Shown piece after piece: positions 20,662 through 32,103 of a stretch of DNA of 64,000 nucleotides. The stretch lies in contig NZ_CP027218.1 of NCBI RefSeq assembly GCF_004124275.1, forward strand, positions 3,413,501 to 3,477,500, in the 5' to 3' direction. This stretch comes from Pseudomonas sp. DTU12.3 (GTDB taxonomy: Bacteria > Pseudomonadota > Gammaproteobacteria > Pseudomonadales > Pseudomonadaceae). The notes under the pieces are model-generated. The model was not told the DNA's origin. It did not search any database and was given only the letters and a program-made list of their open reading frames with translations. A program made the translations under genes and the position numbers. The number at the start of each line of letters is the position of its first letter. Positions within the stretch are counted from its first letter, which is position 1.

Positions 20662-21045
20662 ACGTAAAGGCCTTGAGTAAAAACAATTCAACACACCAAC
20701 TAACAACTGCAACACTCCCCGTCTAAGGGGAACACTTCTGTAGGACTTTTCTACTAAAAATGACGATAAACGGTAGAAGTCTGAACAGCGGCTGTATGAG
20801 TTTCAGATAAACGATTCGCCGACCGGTTTTTCATGTTCCTTTCACAAAAACGGGCATAACCTTAATTCCAACAGATCCCGTGCCGGCCCTGTCCAAACTG
20901 CCGCGCGAAGCCACAAAAGTCAACCAGCCCCCGACGGAAGCCGTTTCAGCAACTTATTGATGCAAAGGTAATTTTTGCGTCTACGCTGAGATTGGATCCT
21001 ATTGAAAGAGTTGGTTTTCTTCTGATTGTTTGTGATGAGGTGTCC
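20662..21045. other. Control region upstream of the arn operon
   Basis: This 384-base gap lies between divergent genes. It contains TCCCC/GGGGA arms at 20717-20732 and a second imperfect dyad (GACTTTTCTAC at 20744 and GTAGAAGTC at 20773). AT-rich stretches are present near 20755 and 20965-21035. The arn promoter must lie here. I could not assign a convincing PmrA or PhoP box by eye. Confidence 0.4.
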
Positions 21046-22194
21046 ATGAGTCAGGCGTTTCTCCCTTTTTCTCGCCCGAGTATCGGCGAAGAAGAAATTG
21101 CAGCCGTAGAGCAAGTATTGCGTTCCGGCTGGATTACCACCGGGCCTAAAAATCAGGCACTCGAAGAACAATTCGCAGACTACGTTGGTTGCCGGCATGC
21201 GGTAGCACTTTCCTCGGCAACCGGTGGCATGCACATCGCGCTGCTCGCCTTGGGCATCGGCCCGGGTGACGAAGTCATCACTCCGTCGCAAACCTGGGTC
21301 TCGACCGCCAACATGATCTCGCTGCTCGGCGCCAAACCGGTGTTCGTCGATGTCGACCGCGACACCCTGATGACCGATGCTGCGCGTATCGAAGCGGCAA
21401 TCACCCCACGTACCAAAGCGATCATCCCGGTGCATTACGCCGGCGCCGCATTCGATCTCGATCCGCTGTACGCGCTGGCCGATAAGCACGGCATCGCAGT
21501 GATCGAAGACGCCGCCCATGCCGCCGGCACACGCTACAAGGGCCGCCACGTTGGCTCGCAAGGCACGGCGATTTTCTCGTTCCATGCGATCAAGAACATG
21601 ACCTGTGCCGAAGGCGCGATGTTCGTCACCGACGACGAAGCCCTGGCCAGCCGTGTGCGCATGCTCAAATTCCACGGCCTCGGTGTGGATGCCTACGACC
21701 GCCTGACCGGTGGCCGCAAGCCGCAGGCGCAGGTGATGGAACCGGGTTTCAAATACAACCTGGCCGACATCAACGCTGCCATCGCGCTGGTGCAGCTCGA
21801 GCGCCTGGATGCAATCAACGCGCGCCGCACTGAACTGGCCGCCGCCTACTGGCAAAAACTCGAAGGCCTGCCGGTGCAACCGCTGGCCGTACCGTCTTAC
21901 GCACAAACCCACGCTTGGCACCTGTTCATCCTGCGCATCGACAGCGAGCGCTGTGGCATGGACCGCGAAGCCTTCATGAAAGGCTTGCAGGACCAGGGCA
22001 TCGGCACCGGTATCCATTTCATCGCCACCCACCTGCACACCTGGTATCGCCAGCATGATCCCGACCTGTACCTGCCCAACACCGAATGGAACTCGGCGCG
22101 GCTGTGCTCGATTCCGTTGTTCCCCGACATGCGCAATCAAGACCTTGATCGCGTGGTCGGCGCCATCGCCACTCTTATGGACAAACGCCTGTGA
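21046..22194 (+). CDS. arnB: UDP-L-Ara4O C-4'' transaminase ArnB
   Basis: The 382-residue PLP enzyme converts UDP-4-keto-arabinose to UDP-L-Ara4N using glutamate. It starts at ATG 21046 behind GAGG, and the protein begins [17 protein letters not shown] as ArnB proteins do. The DegT/DnrJ aspartate lies in [10 protein letters not shown] near residue 153, and the Schiff-base lysine in [12 protein letters not shown] at residue 183. It opens a run of nine genes with 1-4 base overlaps, so it is the first gene of the lipid A modification operon. Confidence 0.95.
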   Translation: MSQAFLPFSRPSIGEEEIAAVEQVLRSGWITTGPKNQALEEQFADYVGCRHAVALSSATGGMHIALLALGIGPGDEVITPSQTWVSTANMISLLGAKPVFVDVDRDTLMTDAARIEAAITPRTKAIIPVHYAGAAFDLDPLYALADKHGIAVIEDAAHAAGTRYKGRHVGSQGTAIFSFHAIKNMTCAEGAMFVTDDEALASRVRMLKFHGLGVDAYDRLTGGRKPQAQVMEPGFKYNLADINAAIALVQLERLDAINARRTELAAAYWQKLEGLPVQPLAVPSYAQTHAWHLFILRIDSERCGMDREAFMKGLQDQGIGTGIHFIATHLHTWYRQHDPDLYLPNTEWNSARLCSIPLFPDMRNQDLDRVVGAIATLMDKRL

Positions 22195-23225
22195 AACCCT
22201 ATCCGATCCGCTGTGTGTCGATCGTCATCCCGGTCTACAACGAACAGGACAGCCTGCCGGAACTGTTGCGCCGCACCGAAGCGGCGTGCCGGATGCTGCG
22301 TCACGACTATGAAATCGTCCTCGTCGACGACGGTAGCCGTGACGAATCCGCCAACCTTCTTGAAGAAGCCGCGACCCGCGTCGACAGCCCGTTCGTCGCG
22401 GTCATTCTCAACCGCAACTACGGCCAGCACGCGGCAATCATGGCCGGTTTCGAACAGTGCAAGGGCGACGTGGTCATCACCCTCGACGCCGACCTGCAGA
22501 ACCCGCCGGAAGAAATCCCGCGCCTGGTCGCCGAAGCCGAAAAGGGTTACGACGTGGTCGGCACCGTGCGCGGCAACCGCCAGGATTCGGCGCTGCGCCG
22601 CTACCCGTCGAAGCTGATCAACCTCGCCGTGCAACGCTCCACCGGTGTCGCCATGAGCGACTACGGCTGCATGCTCCGCGCTTACCGCCGGACGATCATC
22701 GACGCGATGCTCGCCTGCCGCGAACGCAGCACCTTCATCCCGATTCTGGCCAACAGCTTCGCCCGCCACACCACGGAAATCGTCGTCGCCCACGCCGAGC
22801 GTGAACACGGCGATTCGAAATACAGCCCGATGCGTTTGATCAACCTGATGTTCGACCTGATCACCTGCATGACCACCACGCCGTTGCGCTTGCTGAGCAT
22901 CGTCGGCTTCGCCATGGCCGGGCTCGGCTTGTTGTTTGCCGCCGTGCTGATTGTCCTGCGCCTGACGCTCGGCGCCGGCTGGGCGGGCGATGGCTTGTTT
23001 GTGCTGTTCGCCGTGTTGTTCGTGTTCACCGGTGGCCAGTTCATCGGCATGGGCCTGCTCGGCGAATACCTTGGGCGCATGTACAGCGACGTGCGCGCCC
23101 GCCCGCGTTTCTTCATTGAAAAAGTCTTGCGCAGCCACGCCGCCCACCCGGCGCCTGCGGTCACCGTTGACGGTCTTTCTTCCACTTCCAATTCCACTTC
23201 TACTTCCGGTCAGGTTCTCTCATGA
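22191..23225 (+). CDS. arnC: Undecaprenyl-phosphate L-Ara4FN transferase ArnC
   Basis: The 344-residue GT2 enzyme moves formylated Ara4N from UDP to undecaprenyl phosphate at the cytoplasmic face. The GT2 fold shows [17 protein letters not shown] at residues 8-24, the DDGS motif near 46 and [12 protein letters not shown] near 97. Two membrane helices follow at about 235-260 and 265-295. The C-terminal tail is Ser/Thr-rich and low in complexity. It overlaps arnB and arnA by ATGA. Confidence 0.95.
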   Translation: MKPYPIRCVSIVIPVYNEQDSLPELLRRTEAACRMLRHDYEIVLVDDGSRDESANLLEEAATRVDSPFVAVILNRNYGQHAAIMAGFEQCKGDVVITLDADLQNPPEEIPRLVAEAEKGYDVVGTVRGNRQDSALRRYPSKLINLAVQRSTGVAMSDYGCMLRAYRRTIIDAMLACRERSTFIPILANSFARHTTEIVVAHAEREHGDSKYSPMRLINLMFDLITCMTTTPLRLLSIVGFAMAGLGLLFAAVLIVLRLTLGAGWAGDGLFVLFAVLFVFTGGQFIGMGLLGEYLGRMYSDVRARPRFFIEKVLRSHAAHPAPAVTVDGLSSTSNSTSTSGQVLS

Positions 23226-25213
23226 GTGCAAAAACTGTTGTCTTCGCTTACCACGACATTGGCTGCGCCGGCATTCAAGCCCTGCTCGACAGCGGCTACG
23301 ACATCGCTGCCGTGTTCACTCACGCCGATGACCCGAAAGAAACCGCTTTCTATGCCTCGGTTGCGCAACTGTGCGCGCAAAAAGGCATCCCGGTGCACGC
23401 CCCGGAAGACGTCAATCACCCACTGTGGATCGAGCGCATTGCCAAGCTCGACCCGGAGTTCATCTTCTCGTTCTACTACCGCAACCTGCTGAGCGAAGCG
23501 CTGCTGGCCACTGCCAAAAAAGGCGCGTTCAACCTGCACGGTTCGCTGCTGCCGAGCTACCGTGGTCGCGCCCCGGCCAACTGGGTACTGGTCAACGGCG
23601 AGACCGAAACCGGCGTGACCCTGCACCGCATGGTCAAGCGTGCCGACGCCGGCGCCATCGTCGCCCAGCAACGCGTGGCCATCGAGCGCAGCGACACCGC
23701 GCTGAGCCTGCACGGCAAACTGCGCATCGCCGCCTCCGACCTGCTGCGCGATACCCTGCCAGCAATGCTCCAAGGCAAGATCAGCGAAACCGCGCAGGAC
23801 GAATCGAAAGCCACGGTATTCGGTCGTCGCACTGCCGCCGACGGCAAACTGGTCTGGGCGCAACCGGCCGAGCAACTGTTCAATCTGGTGCGTGCCGTAA
23901 CCCAACCCTATCCGGGTGCTTTCTGCGCCGTGGGCGAACACAAACTGATCGTCTGGAGCGCTGCAGTCGTCAAAGGCAACCACGGTCAGGCACCGGGCCG
24001 CGTGATCAGCGTCGATCCGCTGCGCATTGCCTGCGGTGAAGATTCGCTGGTGGTGCTCTCCGGCCAGCGCAACGACAACGGCCTGTTCCTCAGCGGCCCG
24101 CAACTGGCCAACGAGTTGGGTCTGGTCGACGGCTCGCTGCTGCGCGGCGCCGAGTCCGGTCGTGCGCCACGTCGTACCCGTGTGTTGATCCTGGGCGTCA
24201 ACGGCTTTATCGGCAATCACTTGTCCGAGCGTCTGCTGCGTGATGACCGCTACGAAGTCTATGGCCTGGACATCGGTTCCGACGCCATCGACCGTCTGCG
24301 CAGCCATCCGCACTTCCATTACGTGGAAGGCGACATCAGCATTCACTCCGAGTGGATCGAGTACCACATCAAGAAGTGCGACGTGGTCCTGCCGCTGGTG
24401 GCCATCGCCACGCCGATCGAATACACCCGTAACCCGCTGCGCGTGTTCGAACTCGACTTCGAAGAAAACCTCAAACTGGTGCGCTACTGCGTCAAGTACA
24501 ACAAGCGCGTGATCTTCCCGTCGACCTCGGAAGTCTACGGCATGTGCCAGGACAAGCATTTCGACGAAGACTCGTCCAACCTGGTGGTTGGCCCGATCAA
24601 CAAGCAGCGCTGGATCTACTCCGTCTCCAAGCAACTGCTCGACCGGGTGATCTGGGCGTACGGCGCCAAAGGCCTGAATTTCACCCTGTTCCGTCCTTTC
24701 AACTGGATGGGCCCGCGTCTCGATCGCCTGGACTCGGCACGTATCGGCAGCTCCCGCGCCATCACCCAGTTGATCCTCAACCTGGTCGAGGGCACGCCGA
24801 TCCGTCTGTTCGACGGCGGCGAGCAGAAACGCTGCTTCACCGATATCGCTGACGGCGTCGAGGCACTGGCGCGGATCATCGATAACGACAACGACGTCTG
24901 CAACGGCCAGATCATCAACATCGGCAACCCGGACAACGAAGCCAGCATCCGTCAGTTGGGCGAAGAGCTGCTGCGCCAGTTCGAAGCGCATCCGCTGCGC
25001 AGCAACTTCCCGCCGTTCGCCGGTTTCCGCGACGTCGAGAGCAAAGCGTTCTACGGCGCCGGTTATCAGGACGTCGAGCACCGCAAGCCAAGCATCGCCA
25101 ACGCCAAGCGCCTGCTCGACTGGACGCCAACCGTGGAAATGCGCGAGACCATCGGCAACACGCTGGATTTCTTCTTGCGCGAGGCCATGCTCGAAATCGC
25201 GGACAAGCGCTGA
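23222..25213 (+). CDS. arnA: Bifunctional ArnA: UDP-Ara4N formyltransferase and UDP-glucuronate decarboxylase
   Basis: The 663-residue protein has the two ArnA halves. The N-terminal formyltransferase (about 1-305) carries the catalytic Asn104 and His106 in FNLHGSLLP and Asp142 in KRADAGAIV. The C-terminal SDR decarboxylase (about 318-663) has [17 protein letters not shown] for NAD binding, STSEVYG near 436 and a catalytic YSVSK near 463. It makes UDP-Ara4O from UDP-glucuronate and formylates UDP-Ara4N. The length equals E. coli ArnA (660) closely. Both active sites look complete. Confidence 0.96.
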   Translation: MSAKTVVFAYHDIGCAGIQALLDSGYDIAAVFTHADDPKETAFYASVAQLCAQKGIPVHAPEDVNHPLWIERIAKLDPEFIFSFYYRNLLSEALLATAKKGAFNLHGSLLPSYRGRAPANWVLVNGETETGVTLHRMVKRADAGAIVAQQRVAIERSDTALSLHGKLRIAASDLLRDTLPAMLQGKISETAQDESKATVFGRRTAADGKLVWAQPAEQLFNLVRAVTQPYPGAFCAVGEHKLIVWSAAVVKGNHGQAPGRVISVDPLRIACGEDSLVVLSGQRNDNGLFLSGPQLANELGLVDGSLLRGAESGRAPRRTRVLILGVNGFIGNHLSERLLRDDRYEVYGLDIGSDAIDRLRSHPHFHYVEGDISIHSEWIEYHIKKCDVVLPLVAIATPIEYTRNPLRVFELDFEENLKLVRYCVKYNKRVIFPSTSEVYGMCQDKHFDEDSSNLVVGPINKQRWIYSVSKQLLDRVIWAYGAKGLNFTLFRPFNWMGPRLDRLDSARIGSSRAITQLILNLVEGTPIRLFDGGEQKRCFTDIADGVEALARIIDNDNDVCNGQIINIGNPDNEASIRQLGEELLRQFEAHPLRSNFPPFAGFRDVESKAFYGAGYQDVEHRKPSIANAKRLLDWTPTVEMRETIGNTLDFFLREAMLEIADKR

Positions 25214-26097
25214 TGCAAGCAGGACTTCGTATCGATGTCGACACCTTTCGCGGCACCCGTGAAGGTGTGCCGCGTTTGCTGGAAATACTCGACGAGGCGC
25301 AGATCAAGGCGACGTTTTTCTTCAGTGTCGGCCCCGACAACATGGGCCGGCATCTGTGGCGCCTGATCCGCCCGCAGTTCTTCTGGAAGATGCTTCGTTC
25401 CAACGCGGCCGGCCTGTATGGCTGGGACATTCTGCTGGCCGGGACTGCCTGGCCGGGCAAACCGATTGGCCGTGACCTAGGGCACCTGATGCGTCAGGCC
25501 CGCGATGCCGGTCATGAAGTCGGTTTGCATGCCTGGGATCACCACGGCTGGCAAGCCAATGCCGGGCGCTGGAGCAACGAACAGCTGGTCGAGCAGATCC
25601 GTCAGGGCGTCGACACCTTGAGCGACATTCTCGGCGAGAAGATCACCTGTTCAGCCGCCGCCGGCTGGCGCGCGGACGAGCGCGTGATCGAAGCCAAGCA
25701 GGCTTTCGGCTTTCGCTACAACAGCGATTGCCGGGGGCAGCGCCTGTTTCGTCCATTGCTCGCCGATGGCACACCGGGGACGCCGCAGATCCCGGTGGAC
25801 CTGCCGACCTTCGATGAAGTGGTCGGCCCGATCGTCGCCGCGCGGGATTTCAACGGTTTCATCCTTGATCACTTTCGCCCGCAACAGCTCAACGTCTACA
25901 CCATTCACGCCGAGGTAGAAGGGATTCTGATGGCTGAGGATTTTCGTCAATTGCTGGCCGATGCGCGCCTGCGCAACATCGACTTCGCACCGCTGGGCGA
26001 CTTGTTGCCCGAGTTCTTCAACACCTTGCCCGTGGGTCGCGTACAACGCGGCGCCCTCGACGGCCGTGAAGGCTGGCTGGGAGTGCAAGGCGCATGA
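25213..26097 (+). CDS. arnD: Undecaprenyl-phosphate Ara4FN deformylase ArnD
   Basis: The 294-residue polysaccharide deacetylase (NodB) family member removes the formyl group from the lipid-linked sugar. [10 protein letters not shown] at residues 5-14 gives the metal and catalytic aspartates, and HAWDHHGWQ near residue 110 gives the metal histidines. A DLPTFDE motif sits near 196. Its start codon shares one base with the arnA stop (TGATG). Confidence 0.94.
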   Translation: MQAGLRIDVDTFRGTREGVPRLLEILDEAQIKATFFFSVGPDNMGRHLWRLIRPQFFWKMLRSNAAGLYGWDILLAGTAWPGKPIGRDLGHLMRQARDAGHEVGLHAWDHHGWQANAGRWSNEQLVEQIRQGVDTLSDILGEKITCSAAAGWRADERVIEAKQAFGFRYNSDCRGQRLFRPLLADGTPGTPQIPVDLPTFDEVVGPIVAARDFNGFILDHFRPQQLNVYTIHAEVEGILMAEDFRQLLADARLRNIDFAPLGDLLPEFFNTLPVGRVQRGALDGREGWLGVQGA

Positions 26098-27746
26098 CTA
26101 AACGCTGGGCATTGCCGCTCTTGTTATTGGGAATCTGCCTGCTGGCTTATCTGCTGCCGCTGGGCAGTCATGGTTTGTGGATTCCCGATGAAACCCGCTA
26201 CGCACAGATCAGCCAGGACATGCTGCTGAGCGGTAACTGGGTGTCGCCGCATTTCATGAGCCTGCGCTATTTCGAGAAGCCGATTGCCGGCTATTGGATG
26301 ATTGCGCTGGGTCAGGAATTGTTCGGGCAGAACCTGTTCGGCGTGCGCTTTGCCTCGGCACTGAGCACCGGGTTGAGCGTGTTGCTGTGCTACCTGGTGG
26401 CCCGGCGTTTGTGGAACCAGCCGCGCAAGAGCTTTGCCTGCGCCCTGCTCTACATGAGCTTCACGATTGTTGCCGGTCAGGCTGGTTACGCCAACCTTGA
26501 TCCGCAATTCACCTTTTGGGTCAACCTGAGTCTGGTGGCGCTGTGGTTTGCCGTCGACAGTCACACCAGCGGCAAACGCATGGCCGCGTGGGCGCTGCTC
26601 GGGCTGGCGTGCGGCATGGGTTTCATGACCAAGGGTTTTCTCGCCTGGCTGCTGCCGGTGCTGATCGCCCTGCCGTGGATGCTCTGGCAAAAGCGCTGGC
26701 GTGAACTGCTGACATACGGCCCGGTGGCGATTGCCGTGGCGATCATTGTCAGTCTGCCGTGGGTGCTGTCGGTGCATGCGCAGGAAGCGGATTACTGGCG
26801 GTTTTTCTTCTGGCACGAGCACATTCGCCGCTTCGCCGGTGACGATGCCCAACACGACGCGCCGTGGTGGTTTTACCTGCCGCTGCTGGTGGCGTTCAGT
26901 CTGCCGTGGGTCGGTTTGCTGCCGACCGCTTTCAAGCAGGCCTGGCAAAGCCGTGCTCAACCGAAAGTGCTGTTCCTGTTGCTGTGGCTGCTGATGCCAC
27001 TGGCGTTTTTCAGCCTGAGCAACGGCAAGCTGCCGACTTACATCCTGCCGTGCCTGCTGCCGATGGCGTTGCTGCTGGGTAACGCGCTGGCCGACCGCCT
27101 GTACCAGGAACAAGGCCGGGCACTGAGCGTCAACGGTCTGCTCAACCTGGCGCTGGGCATCGTCACGCTGATCGCGTTGGTGTACCTGCAATTGACCAAA
27201 CCGGTGTATGACCATGAGCTGCACAGCATGGTGCTGGTGTTCATTGCCCTGATCGGCTGGATCATCGCCAACCTGCTGCAAGCCTTCCTGCCCCTGCAAT
27301 GCTGGGCCGCCCCGGCGTTCGGCAGTCTGCTGCTGATTGCCGTGCTACCGGCGGCGCTGCCGAAATCGGTGGTCGCCAACAAGATGCCTGATCAGTTCAT
27401 CAAGCATCACATCACCGAACTGGCGCAGACCGAACACCTGTTGAGCAACGATCTCGGCGCTGCGTCCGCGCTGGCCTGGCGGGTCAAACGCCCGCAAGTG
27501 GCGTTGTACAACACGATAGGCGAATTGAAATATGGCCTTGCCTATCCTGACGGCATTCAGCAACGGGTCGATCCCGATCAAGTGCAACAGTGGATGCGCG
27601 AGGCGCGCCGCAGCGGTTCGGTCGGCGTGGTGATGCGCGTCAAGGGGCAGGACGAACTGGACGAAATCGACCGACTGCCAAAGGACGGCATCCGTTATGA
27701 GCAGGGCAACCTGGTGATCATGATTCTGCCCAAGGAGGCGTCATGA
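26094..27746 (+). CDS. arnT: Lipid A L-Ara4N transferase ArnT
   Basis: The 550-residue polytopic GT39 enzyme attaches L-Ara4N to lipid A phosphates in the periplasm, lowering negative charge and polymyxin binding. The acidic motif is [20 protein letters not shown] near residue 24, with [17 protein letters not shown] following. It overlaps arnD by ATGA. A close paralogue lies at 12614; this copy is the one tied to the complete pathway. Confidence 0.94.
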   Translation: MTKRWALPLLLLGICLLAYLLPLGSHGLWIPDETRYAQISQDMLLSGNWVSPHFMSLRYFEKPIAGYWMIALGQELFGQNLFGVRFASALSTGLSVLLCYLVARRLWNQPRKSFACALLYMSFTIVAGQAGYANLDPQFTFWVNLSLVALWFAVDSHTSGKRMAAWALLGLACGMGFMTKGFLAWLLPVLIALPWMLWQKRWRELLTYGPVAIAVAIIVSLPWVLSVHAQEADYWRFFFWHEHIRRFAGDDAQHDAPWWFYLPLLVAFSLPWVGLLPTAFKQAWQSRAQPKVLFLLLWLLMPLAFFSLSNGKLPTYILPCLLPMALLLGNALADRLYQEQGRALSVNGLLNLALGIVTLIALVYLQLTKPVYDHELHSMVLVFIALIGWIIANLLQAFLPLQCWAAPAFGSLLLIAVLPAALPKSVVANKMPDQFIKHHITELAQTEHLLSNDLGAASALAWRVKRPQVALYNTIGELKYGLAYPDGIQQRVDPDQVQQWMREARRSGSVGVVMRVKGQDELDEIDRLPKDGIRYEQGNLVIMILPKEAS

Positions 27747-28087
27747 GCCTGTTGCTGCTGTTGGCCGCGTGCCTGCTGACCTGTCTCGGCCAGGTTGCAC
27801 AAAAATACGCCGTGGAAAGTTGGCGCGGCGTCGAGTCGGGCTGGGCCGACAAACTGCGTTCGCCATGGTTATGGCTGGCGCTGCTCGCCCTCGGCTCCGG
27901 TCTGCTGGTCTGGTTGCTGGTGTTGCAGCGTCTCGAAGTCGGCATCGCCTACCCGATGCTCAGCCTCAATTTCGTCCTGATCACGCTGATCGCCCGCTTC
28001 GTCTTCCATGAACCGATCGACCGCCAGCATTGGCTCGGCGTGGCGTTGGTGATCGGCGGCGTGGTGTTGCTGGGGCAACAATCATGA
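27743..28087 (+). CDS. arnE: ArnE subunit of the undecaprenyl-phosphate-Ara4N flippase
   Basis: The 114-residue membrane protein has four hydrophobic helices of the small multidrug-resistance/EamA fold, for example [23 protein letters not shown] sequence in the middle. ArnE with ArnF moves the lipid-linked sugar across the inner membrane. It is coupled to arnT and arnF by ATGA overlaps, and its length is that of E. coli ArnE (111). Confidence 0.92.
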   Translation: MSLLLLLAACLLTCLGQVAQKYAVESWRGVESGWADKLRSPWLWLALLALGSGLLVWLLVLQRLEVGIAYPMLSLNFVLITLIARFVFHEPIDRQHWLGVALVIGGVVLLGQQS

Positions 28088-28488
28088 ATCAGCGTCGTGG
28101 CATCACCTTCGCCCTCGGCAGCGTGTTGTTGGTCAGTGCTGCGCAACTGGGCATGCGCTGGAGCATGACGCGCCTGCCCGCGCCGGAACAATGGCTGGCC
28201 ATCGACAGCCTCGATCTGCGCGCCTTGGCCGTGGTGGTTGCGGCGATTTTCGCCTACGCCCTGTCAATGCTCTGCTGGCTCGCCGCCCTGCGCGACCTGC
28301 CGTTGGGCCGCGCCTATTCACTGCTGAGCATCAGCTACGCGCTGGTGTACCTGTTGGCGGCCAGTCTGCCGCTGTTCAACGAATCCTTCAGTTTCACTAA
28401 ATCACTGGGCGTGGCGCTGGTCATGCTCGGGGTCATCACCATTAACACTCGTCCGGCTCGTGCGCCCGAATTCAGGAGTGCTCCATGA
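28084..28488 (+). CDS. arnF: ArnF subunit of the undecaprenyl-phosphate-Ara4N flippase
   Basis: The 134-residue partner of ArnE also has four helices; [21 protein letters not shown] in the C-terminal half is typical. ATG 28084 overlaps the arnE stop and gives the expected length; the upstream extension of the frame lies inside arnE. ugd follows with another ATGA overlap. Confidence 0.92.
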   Translation: MNQRRGITFALGSVLLVSAAQLGMRWSMTRLPAPEQWLAIDSLDLRALAVVVAAIFAYALSMLCWLAALRDLPLGRAYSLLSISYALVYLLAASLPLFNESFSFTKSLGVALVMLGVITINTRPARAPEFRSAP

Positions 28489-29864
28489 AAATCACAGTAT
28501 TTGGCAGCGGTTACGTCGGTCTGGTGCAAGCGGCCGTATTGGCCGAGGTCGGTCATGACGTCGTGTGCATGGACGTCGACCAGAAGAAGGTCGACCTGTT
28601 GCGCCAGGGTCACGTCAGCATCTTCGAACCGGGGCTGGCCAGCCTGGTGCGCGAAGGTCTCGATTCCAAGCGCCTGTTGTTTACCACCGATGAAAAACTC
28701 GCCGTGCAGCACGGTCGCGTGGCCTTTATTGCAGTGGGGACGCCATCGCGTGAAGACGGCTCGGCAGATCTGCGCTACGTGCTGTCGGTCGGTGATGCCA
28801 TCGCCCGCCATCGTGAGCAGCCGCTGATTCTGGTGGAGAAATCCACGGTGCCGGTCGGCACCGGCGATACCTTGCGCACGCACATCGAAAAAGCCCTGAT
28901 CAAGGTCGGTCGCTTGCTGCAGTTCGACATCGTCTCCAACCCGGAATTTCTCAAGGAAGGTTCGGCAGTTGCCGACTGCCGGCGTCCGGACCGCATCGTC
29001 ATTGGCTGCGAAGGTGACGAGGTGCGCGACGTGATGCGTGATCTGTATTCGCCGTTCAACCGCAACCACGACCGCATCATGTTCATGGACCTGCGCAGCG
29101 CCGAGCTGACCAAGTACGCGGCCAACTGCATGCTGGCGACCAAGATCAGCTTCATCAACCAGATCGCCGAGCTGGCCGAACACCTCGGCGCCGATATCGA
29201 ATCGGTGCGTCAGGGCATCGGTGCCGACACGCGCATCGGTTATCACTTCATCTATCCGGGCTGTGGTTACGGCGGCTCGTGCTTCCCGAAAGACATGCGT
29301 GCACTGATTCACAGCGCCGAGGAAGCGCATTGCTCCAGCGACTTGCTGCAAGCGGTCGAGGCGATCAATCAGCGGCAGAAACACAAATTGTTCGAGCGCA
29401 TCAACGCGTTCTACAAGGGTGATTTGCGCGGCAAGACCTTCGCCCTCTGGGGCCTGGCGTTCAAGCCGAACACCGATGACATGCGCGACGCGCCAAGCCG
29501 CGTCCTGCTGGAAGAGTTGTGGGCCGCCGGCGCCAGCGTGCGCGCGTTCGACCCGGAGGCCATGCAGGAAACGCAAAATCTCTACCCGGACGAATCGAAA
29601 CTGATGCTGATGGGCACCCCGGAGTCGGTACTGCCCGGCGCCGATGCGTTGATCATCTGCACCGAATGGCAGCAGTTCAAGGCACCGGATTTCGAGCTGA
29701 TCAAGCAACGCCTGAATACCCCGGTGATCTTCGACGGTCGTAACCTCTACGACGCCGAGCGCCTGGCGCGTAACGGCTTCCATTACTTCCCGATGGGCCG
29801 TGGCGAATCGCGCAAGCTGCCGATTCCGCTGCAACAATGGCCGCATGCGTCTGACGTCGCTTGA
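28485..29864 (+). CDS. ugd: UDP-glucose 6-dehydrogenase
   Basis: The 459-residue enzyme oxidises UDP-glucose to UDP-glucuronate, the substrate of ArnA. The NAD site [20 protein letters not shown] is at residues 6-25, and the catalytic cysteine lies in [13 protein letters not shown] near residue 265. A segment [20 protein letters not shown] near 320 is the UDP-binding/dimer domain signature. Its place at the end of the arn set supplies precursor in step with the modification enzymes. Confidence 0.94.
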   Translation: MKITVFGSGYVGLVQAAVLAEVGHDVVCMDVDQKKVDLLRQGHVSIFEPGLASLVREGLDSKRLLFTTDEKLAVQHGRVAFIAVGTPSREDGSADLRYVLSVGDAIARHREQPLILVEKSTVPVGTGDTLRTHIEKALIKVGRLLQFDIVSNPEFLKEGSAVADCRRPDRIVIGCEGDEVRDVMRDLYSPFNRNHDRIMFMDLRSAELTKYAANCMLATKISFINQIAELAEHLGADIESVRQGIGADTRIGYHFIYPGCGYGGSCFPKDMRALIHSAEEAHCSSDLLQAVEAINQRQKHKLFERINAFYKGDLRGKTFALWGLAFKPNTDDMRDAPSRVLLEELWAAGASVRAFDPEAMQETQNLYPDESKLMLMGTPESVLPGADALIICTEWQQFKAPDFELIKQRLNTPVIFDGRNLYDAERLARNGFHYFPMGRGESRKLPIPLQQWPHASDVA

Positions 29865-31459
29865 TCACCTTATCGCCTGACATTCGCCGGCAGTCCCTGA
29901 TTCTCGGGCTGCTGGCGTTTTTATTGTTCATGGCCGGGGTCTACGGGCAGGCTCCGATCGGTTTCGATTCGCGCTTCGTGTTGTTCGCACAAGAAATGCT
30001 GCGTCATGGACCGACCTGGTTTCCGACAACGTATGGCCAGCCGTACGCCGATTATTCGGCACTGTCGACGTTGTTCATCTGGCTGCTGTCGCTGCCGTTC
30101 GGCACGGTCAACGCCTTTGCCGCGTGGGCGCCGAGCGCAATTGCCGGCGCGGCAATCGTGACGTTGATGTATCGGCTGTTGGCACCCTATTCGCGGCGCT
30201 GGGCGTTGATCAGCATTGCGTTGTTGTTGCTCACCAGCACTTTTGTCACTGAAGTGCGTGCGGTGTCGCAGGACTTGATGCTCGCCGCAGTGGCACTTGC
30301 GGTGTTTTATCTGGGTTATGCCCATGAGCATTTTGCCCGCGGGCGGCGCTGGCCGTTGATCTTCGCTTTGCTGTTGCTCGGTTTCGGTGTTCGCGGGCCG
30401 ATCGGCCTGGTGGTGCCGACCGGCATGCTGTGCAGTTATTACCTGCTCAACCGCGAGTGGTCACGGTTGCTGGTGTTTGGTGTGCTCGCCTCGGTGTTGC
30501 TGGCCGCCTGTATTGGCCTGTTGTTGTGGCTGGCGCAGGTCAGCGGCGGGCCGGCATTCGTGCAGGACGTGATCCGCATGCAGTTCATGGGACGCATGGA
30601 CGGCAGCGAAGGCGTCAGCGGTTCGCTGTATTACTTCACCAGCTCGCTGGGCAACTATGCGCTGGCGTACCCGCTGGCATTGCTCGCGTTGGCGGCGACC
30701 TGGCTGAGCAAACCACAGCAGCGCGGCCCGGCATTGCGCCTGGTGCAGTATTGCGCGGCCGCCGGCTTGATCGTGATGCTCGGCTTGTCGATTCCGCAGG
30801 CGAAAAAGGCGCGCTACCTGCTGCCGATGTTGCCCATGGCGGCGATCATCGCGGCGTATCCGTTTCAGGTGATGCATGGGCGGGTATTCCGCTGGTTGCG
30901 CGGTTTGCTCCTGGGTCTGTGGCTGCTGACGCCGGGATTGTTGCTGGTCACGCTGCTGATTGCGCGGCGCAGGTTTCCCGAGCAATTGAGCGACATCACC
31001 TTGGTTGCGATCGCGCTGGGTGTGTTGCAACTGGCGGCACTCTCGCGCCTGTTGATCCCGCGCTGGCGTGCAGAGGTGCTCGCGCTGTGTGCCGTGTTGG
31101 CATTGTGGACGGTGTATGCGGCAGTGTTCGAACCGGTGGAACGGCGGCTGTATGACACGCAGGCGTTCAGCCGCGCAGTGTTCGCGCAGGTAGAGCAGGC
31201 ACCGGCGCCGCTGGTACTGCACGGCATGGGCAAAGACGCCAAGGCGATCAAGTTCATGGTCAATCTTGAGCAGGACCTGCAACCGCAGTTCACTGAATCG
31301 GTGCCACAACTGGAAGCGCTCAAGGCGCCGGCGTGGCTGATGATGGATCGCGGCGATTTGCAATCGCTCAAGGGCACGCCGCTGGAACAGCTGCAACCGG
31401 TGCTCAGCGGCCGTTTCGACAAAAATGATTACGTCCTCCTGCACCTGAAACCCTTGTAG
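29861..31459 (+). CDS. GT39-family membrane glycosyltransferase at the end of the arn operon
   Basis: The 532-residue polytopic protein starts at TTG 29861, overlapping the ugd stop (TTGA), so it belongs to the arn transcript. It is PMT-like in topology but lacks the PDETRY motif; the equivalent early loop reads APIGFDSRFVLFAQEMLRHG. About twelve helices precede a soluble C-terminal domain of about 110 residues. It is not part of the E. coli arn pathway. A role in adding or transferring a further sugar to LPS or a lipid carrier is inference. Its TAG stop lies inside a REP element. Confidence 0.78.
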   Translation: MITLSPDIRRQSLILGLLAFLLFMAGVYGQAPIGFDSRFVLFAQEMLRHGPTWFPTTYGQPYADYSALSTLFIWLLSLPFGTVNAFAAWAPSAIAGAAIVTLMYRLLAPYSRRWALISIALLLLTSTFVTEVRAVSQDLMLAAVALAVFYLGYAHEHFARGRRWPLIFALLLLGFGVRGPIGLVVPTGMLCSYYLLNREWSRLLVFGVLASVLLAACIGLLLWLAQVSGGPAFVQDVIRMQFMGRMDGSEGVSGSLYYFTSSLGNYALAYPLALLALAATWLSKPQQRGPALRLVQYCAAAGLIVMLGLSIPQAKKARYLLPMLPMAAIIAAYPFQVMHGRVFRWLRGLLLGLWLLTPGLLLVTLLIARRRFPEQLSDITLVAIALGVLQLAALSRLLIPRWRAEVLALCAVLALWTVYAAVFEPVERRLYDTQAFSRAVFAQVEQAPAPLVLHGMGKDAKAIKFMVNLEQDLQPQFTESVPQLEALKAPAWLMMDRGDLQSLKGTPLEQLQPVLSGRFDKNDYVLLHLKPL

Positions 31460-31579
31460 GCGCTGCCGAAGGCTGCGATCTTTTGATCCTTGATCGTTCC
31501 CACGCTCGGCGTGGGAATGCAGCCGGGGGACGCTTCGCGTCCCGAAATCAAAAGATCGCAGCCTGCGGCAGCTCCTACA
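31455..31579. repeat. Composite REP pair containing two extra hairpins
   Basis: The outer arms (31455-31487 and 31547-31579) are an inverted pair of the TGTAGGAGCT REP family. The interior holds two further hairpins: TTCCCACGC/GCGTGGGAA (31497-31517) and GGGACGC/GCGTCCC (31527-31543). The left edge supplies the stop codon of the upstream gene, and the last base is the A of the next gene's ATG. Confidence 0.85.
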
Positions 31580-32103
31580 TGAATATGCTCATTCGTCTTG
31601 CACGGCCCGCTGACGCGGTTGCCCTCCCCGCCATCGAACGTTCGGCTGCCGAACTGTTTCGTCTTGATCCCTCACTGGCCTGGCTGGCCGACGCCGAGGT
31701 GCCGGATGTCGCGCAGCACTTATTGGCGATCCAGCACAAACACGTGTGGGTGGCTGAAAACACCGAGGGGCAACTGGCCGGGTTTCTTCGCGCGGTGCAA
31801 ATCGATGGGCAATTGCACATTGAAGAACTGTCCGTCAGTCAGGGCTTTCAGGGCCAGGGCATCGGTCGTGCACTGGTGACGGCAGCCATTGAGAAGGCCC
31901 GCCAGCAACAATTGCAGGCAGTGACATTGACCACGTTTCGCGACCTGCCGTGGAATGCGCCGTTCTATCAACGCATGGGTTTTATCGAGTTGCCGCCCGC
32001 ACACACCTTTGGCCATCTAGACGACGCACTACAGTCTGAAATCGCCCACCACTTTCCCGCAGAACGCCGCTGCGCCATGCACCTGCCCACCAATCCCCTG
32101 TAG
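31579..32103 (+). CDS. GNAT-family N-acetyltransferase
   Basis: The 174-residue protein has the acetyl-CoA binding motif A in IEELSVSQGFQGQGIGRALV near residues 76-95, and motif B around DLPWNAPFYQRMGF near 125. It would acetylate an amine on a small molecule or protein; the substrate is unknown. The first ATG (31579) begins with the last base of a REP element and an in-frame ATG follows at 31585. Neither has a clear Shine-Dalgarno sequence, so expression may be low. Its TAG stop lies in the next REP. Confidence 0.8.
   Translation: MNMLIRLARPADAVALPAIERSAAELFRLDPSLAWLADAEVPDVAQHLLAIQHKHVWVAENTEGQLAGFLRAVQIDGQLHIEELSVSQGFQGQGIGRALVTAAIEKARQQQLQAVTLTTFRDLPWNAPFYQRMGFIELPPAHTFGHLDDALQSEIAHHFPAERRCAMHLPTNPL

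Noticed and set aside
20830..20875. PmrA-type box before arnB
   Set aside because: Only one CTTAAT-like half site is present without a correctly spaced partner.
19723..21045. Recombinase as the edge of a genomic island including the arn operon
   Set aside because: No tRNA, flanking repeat or change in codon character was found on either side, and arn operons are normal chromosomal genes in this group.
23210..25081. 623-residue antisense reading frame opposite arnA
   Set aside because: It mirrors a gene with both ArnA active sites intact, has no family features, and arises from third-position GC bias.
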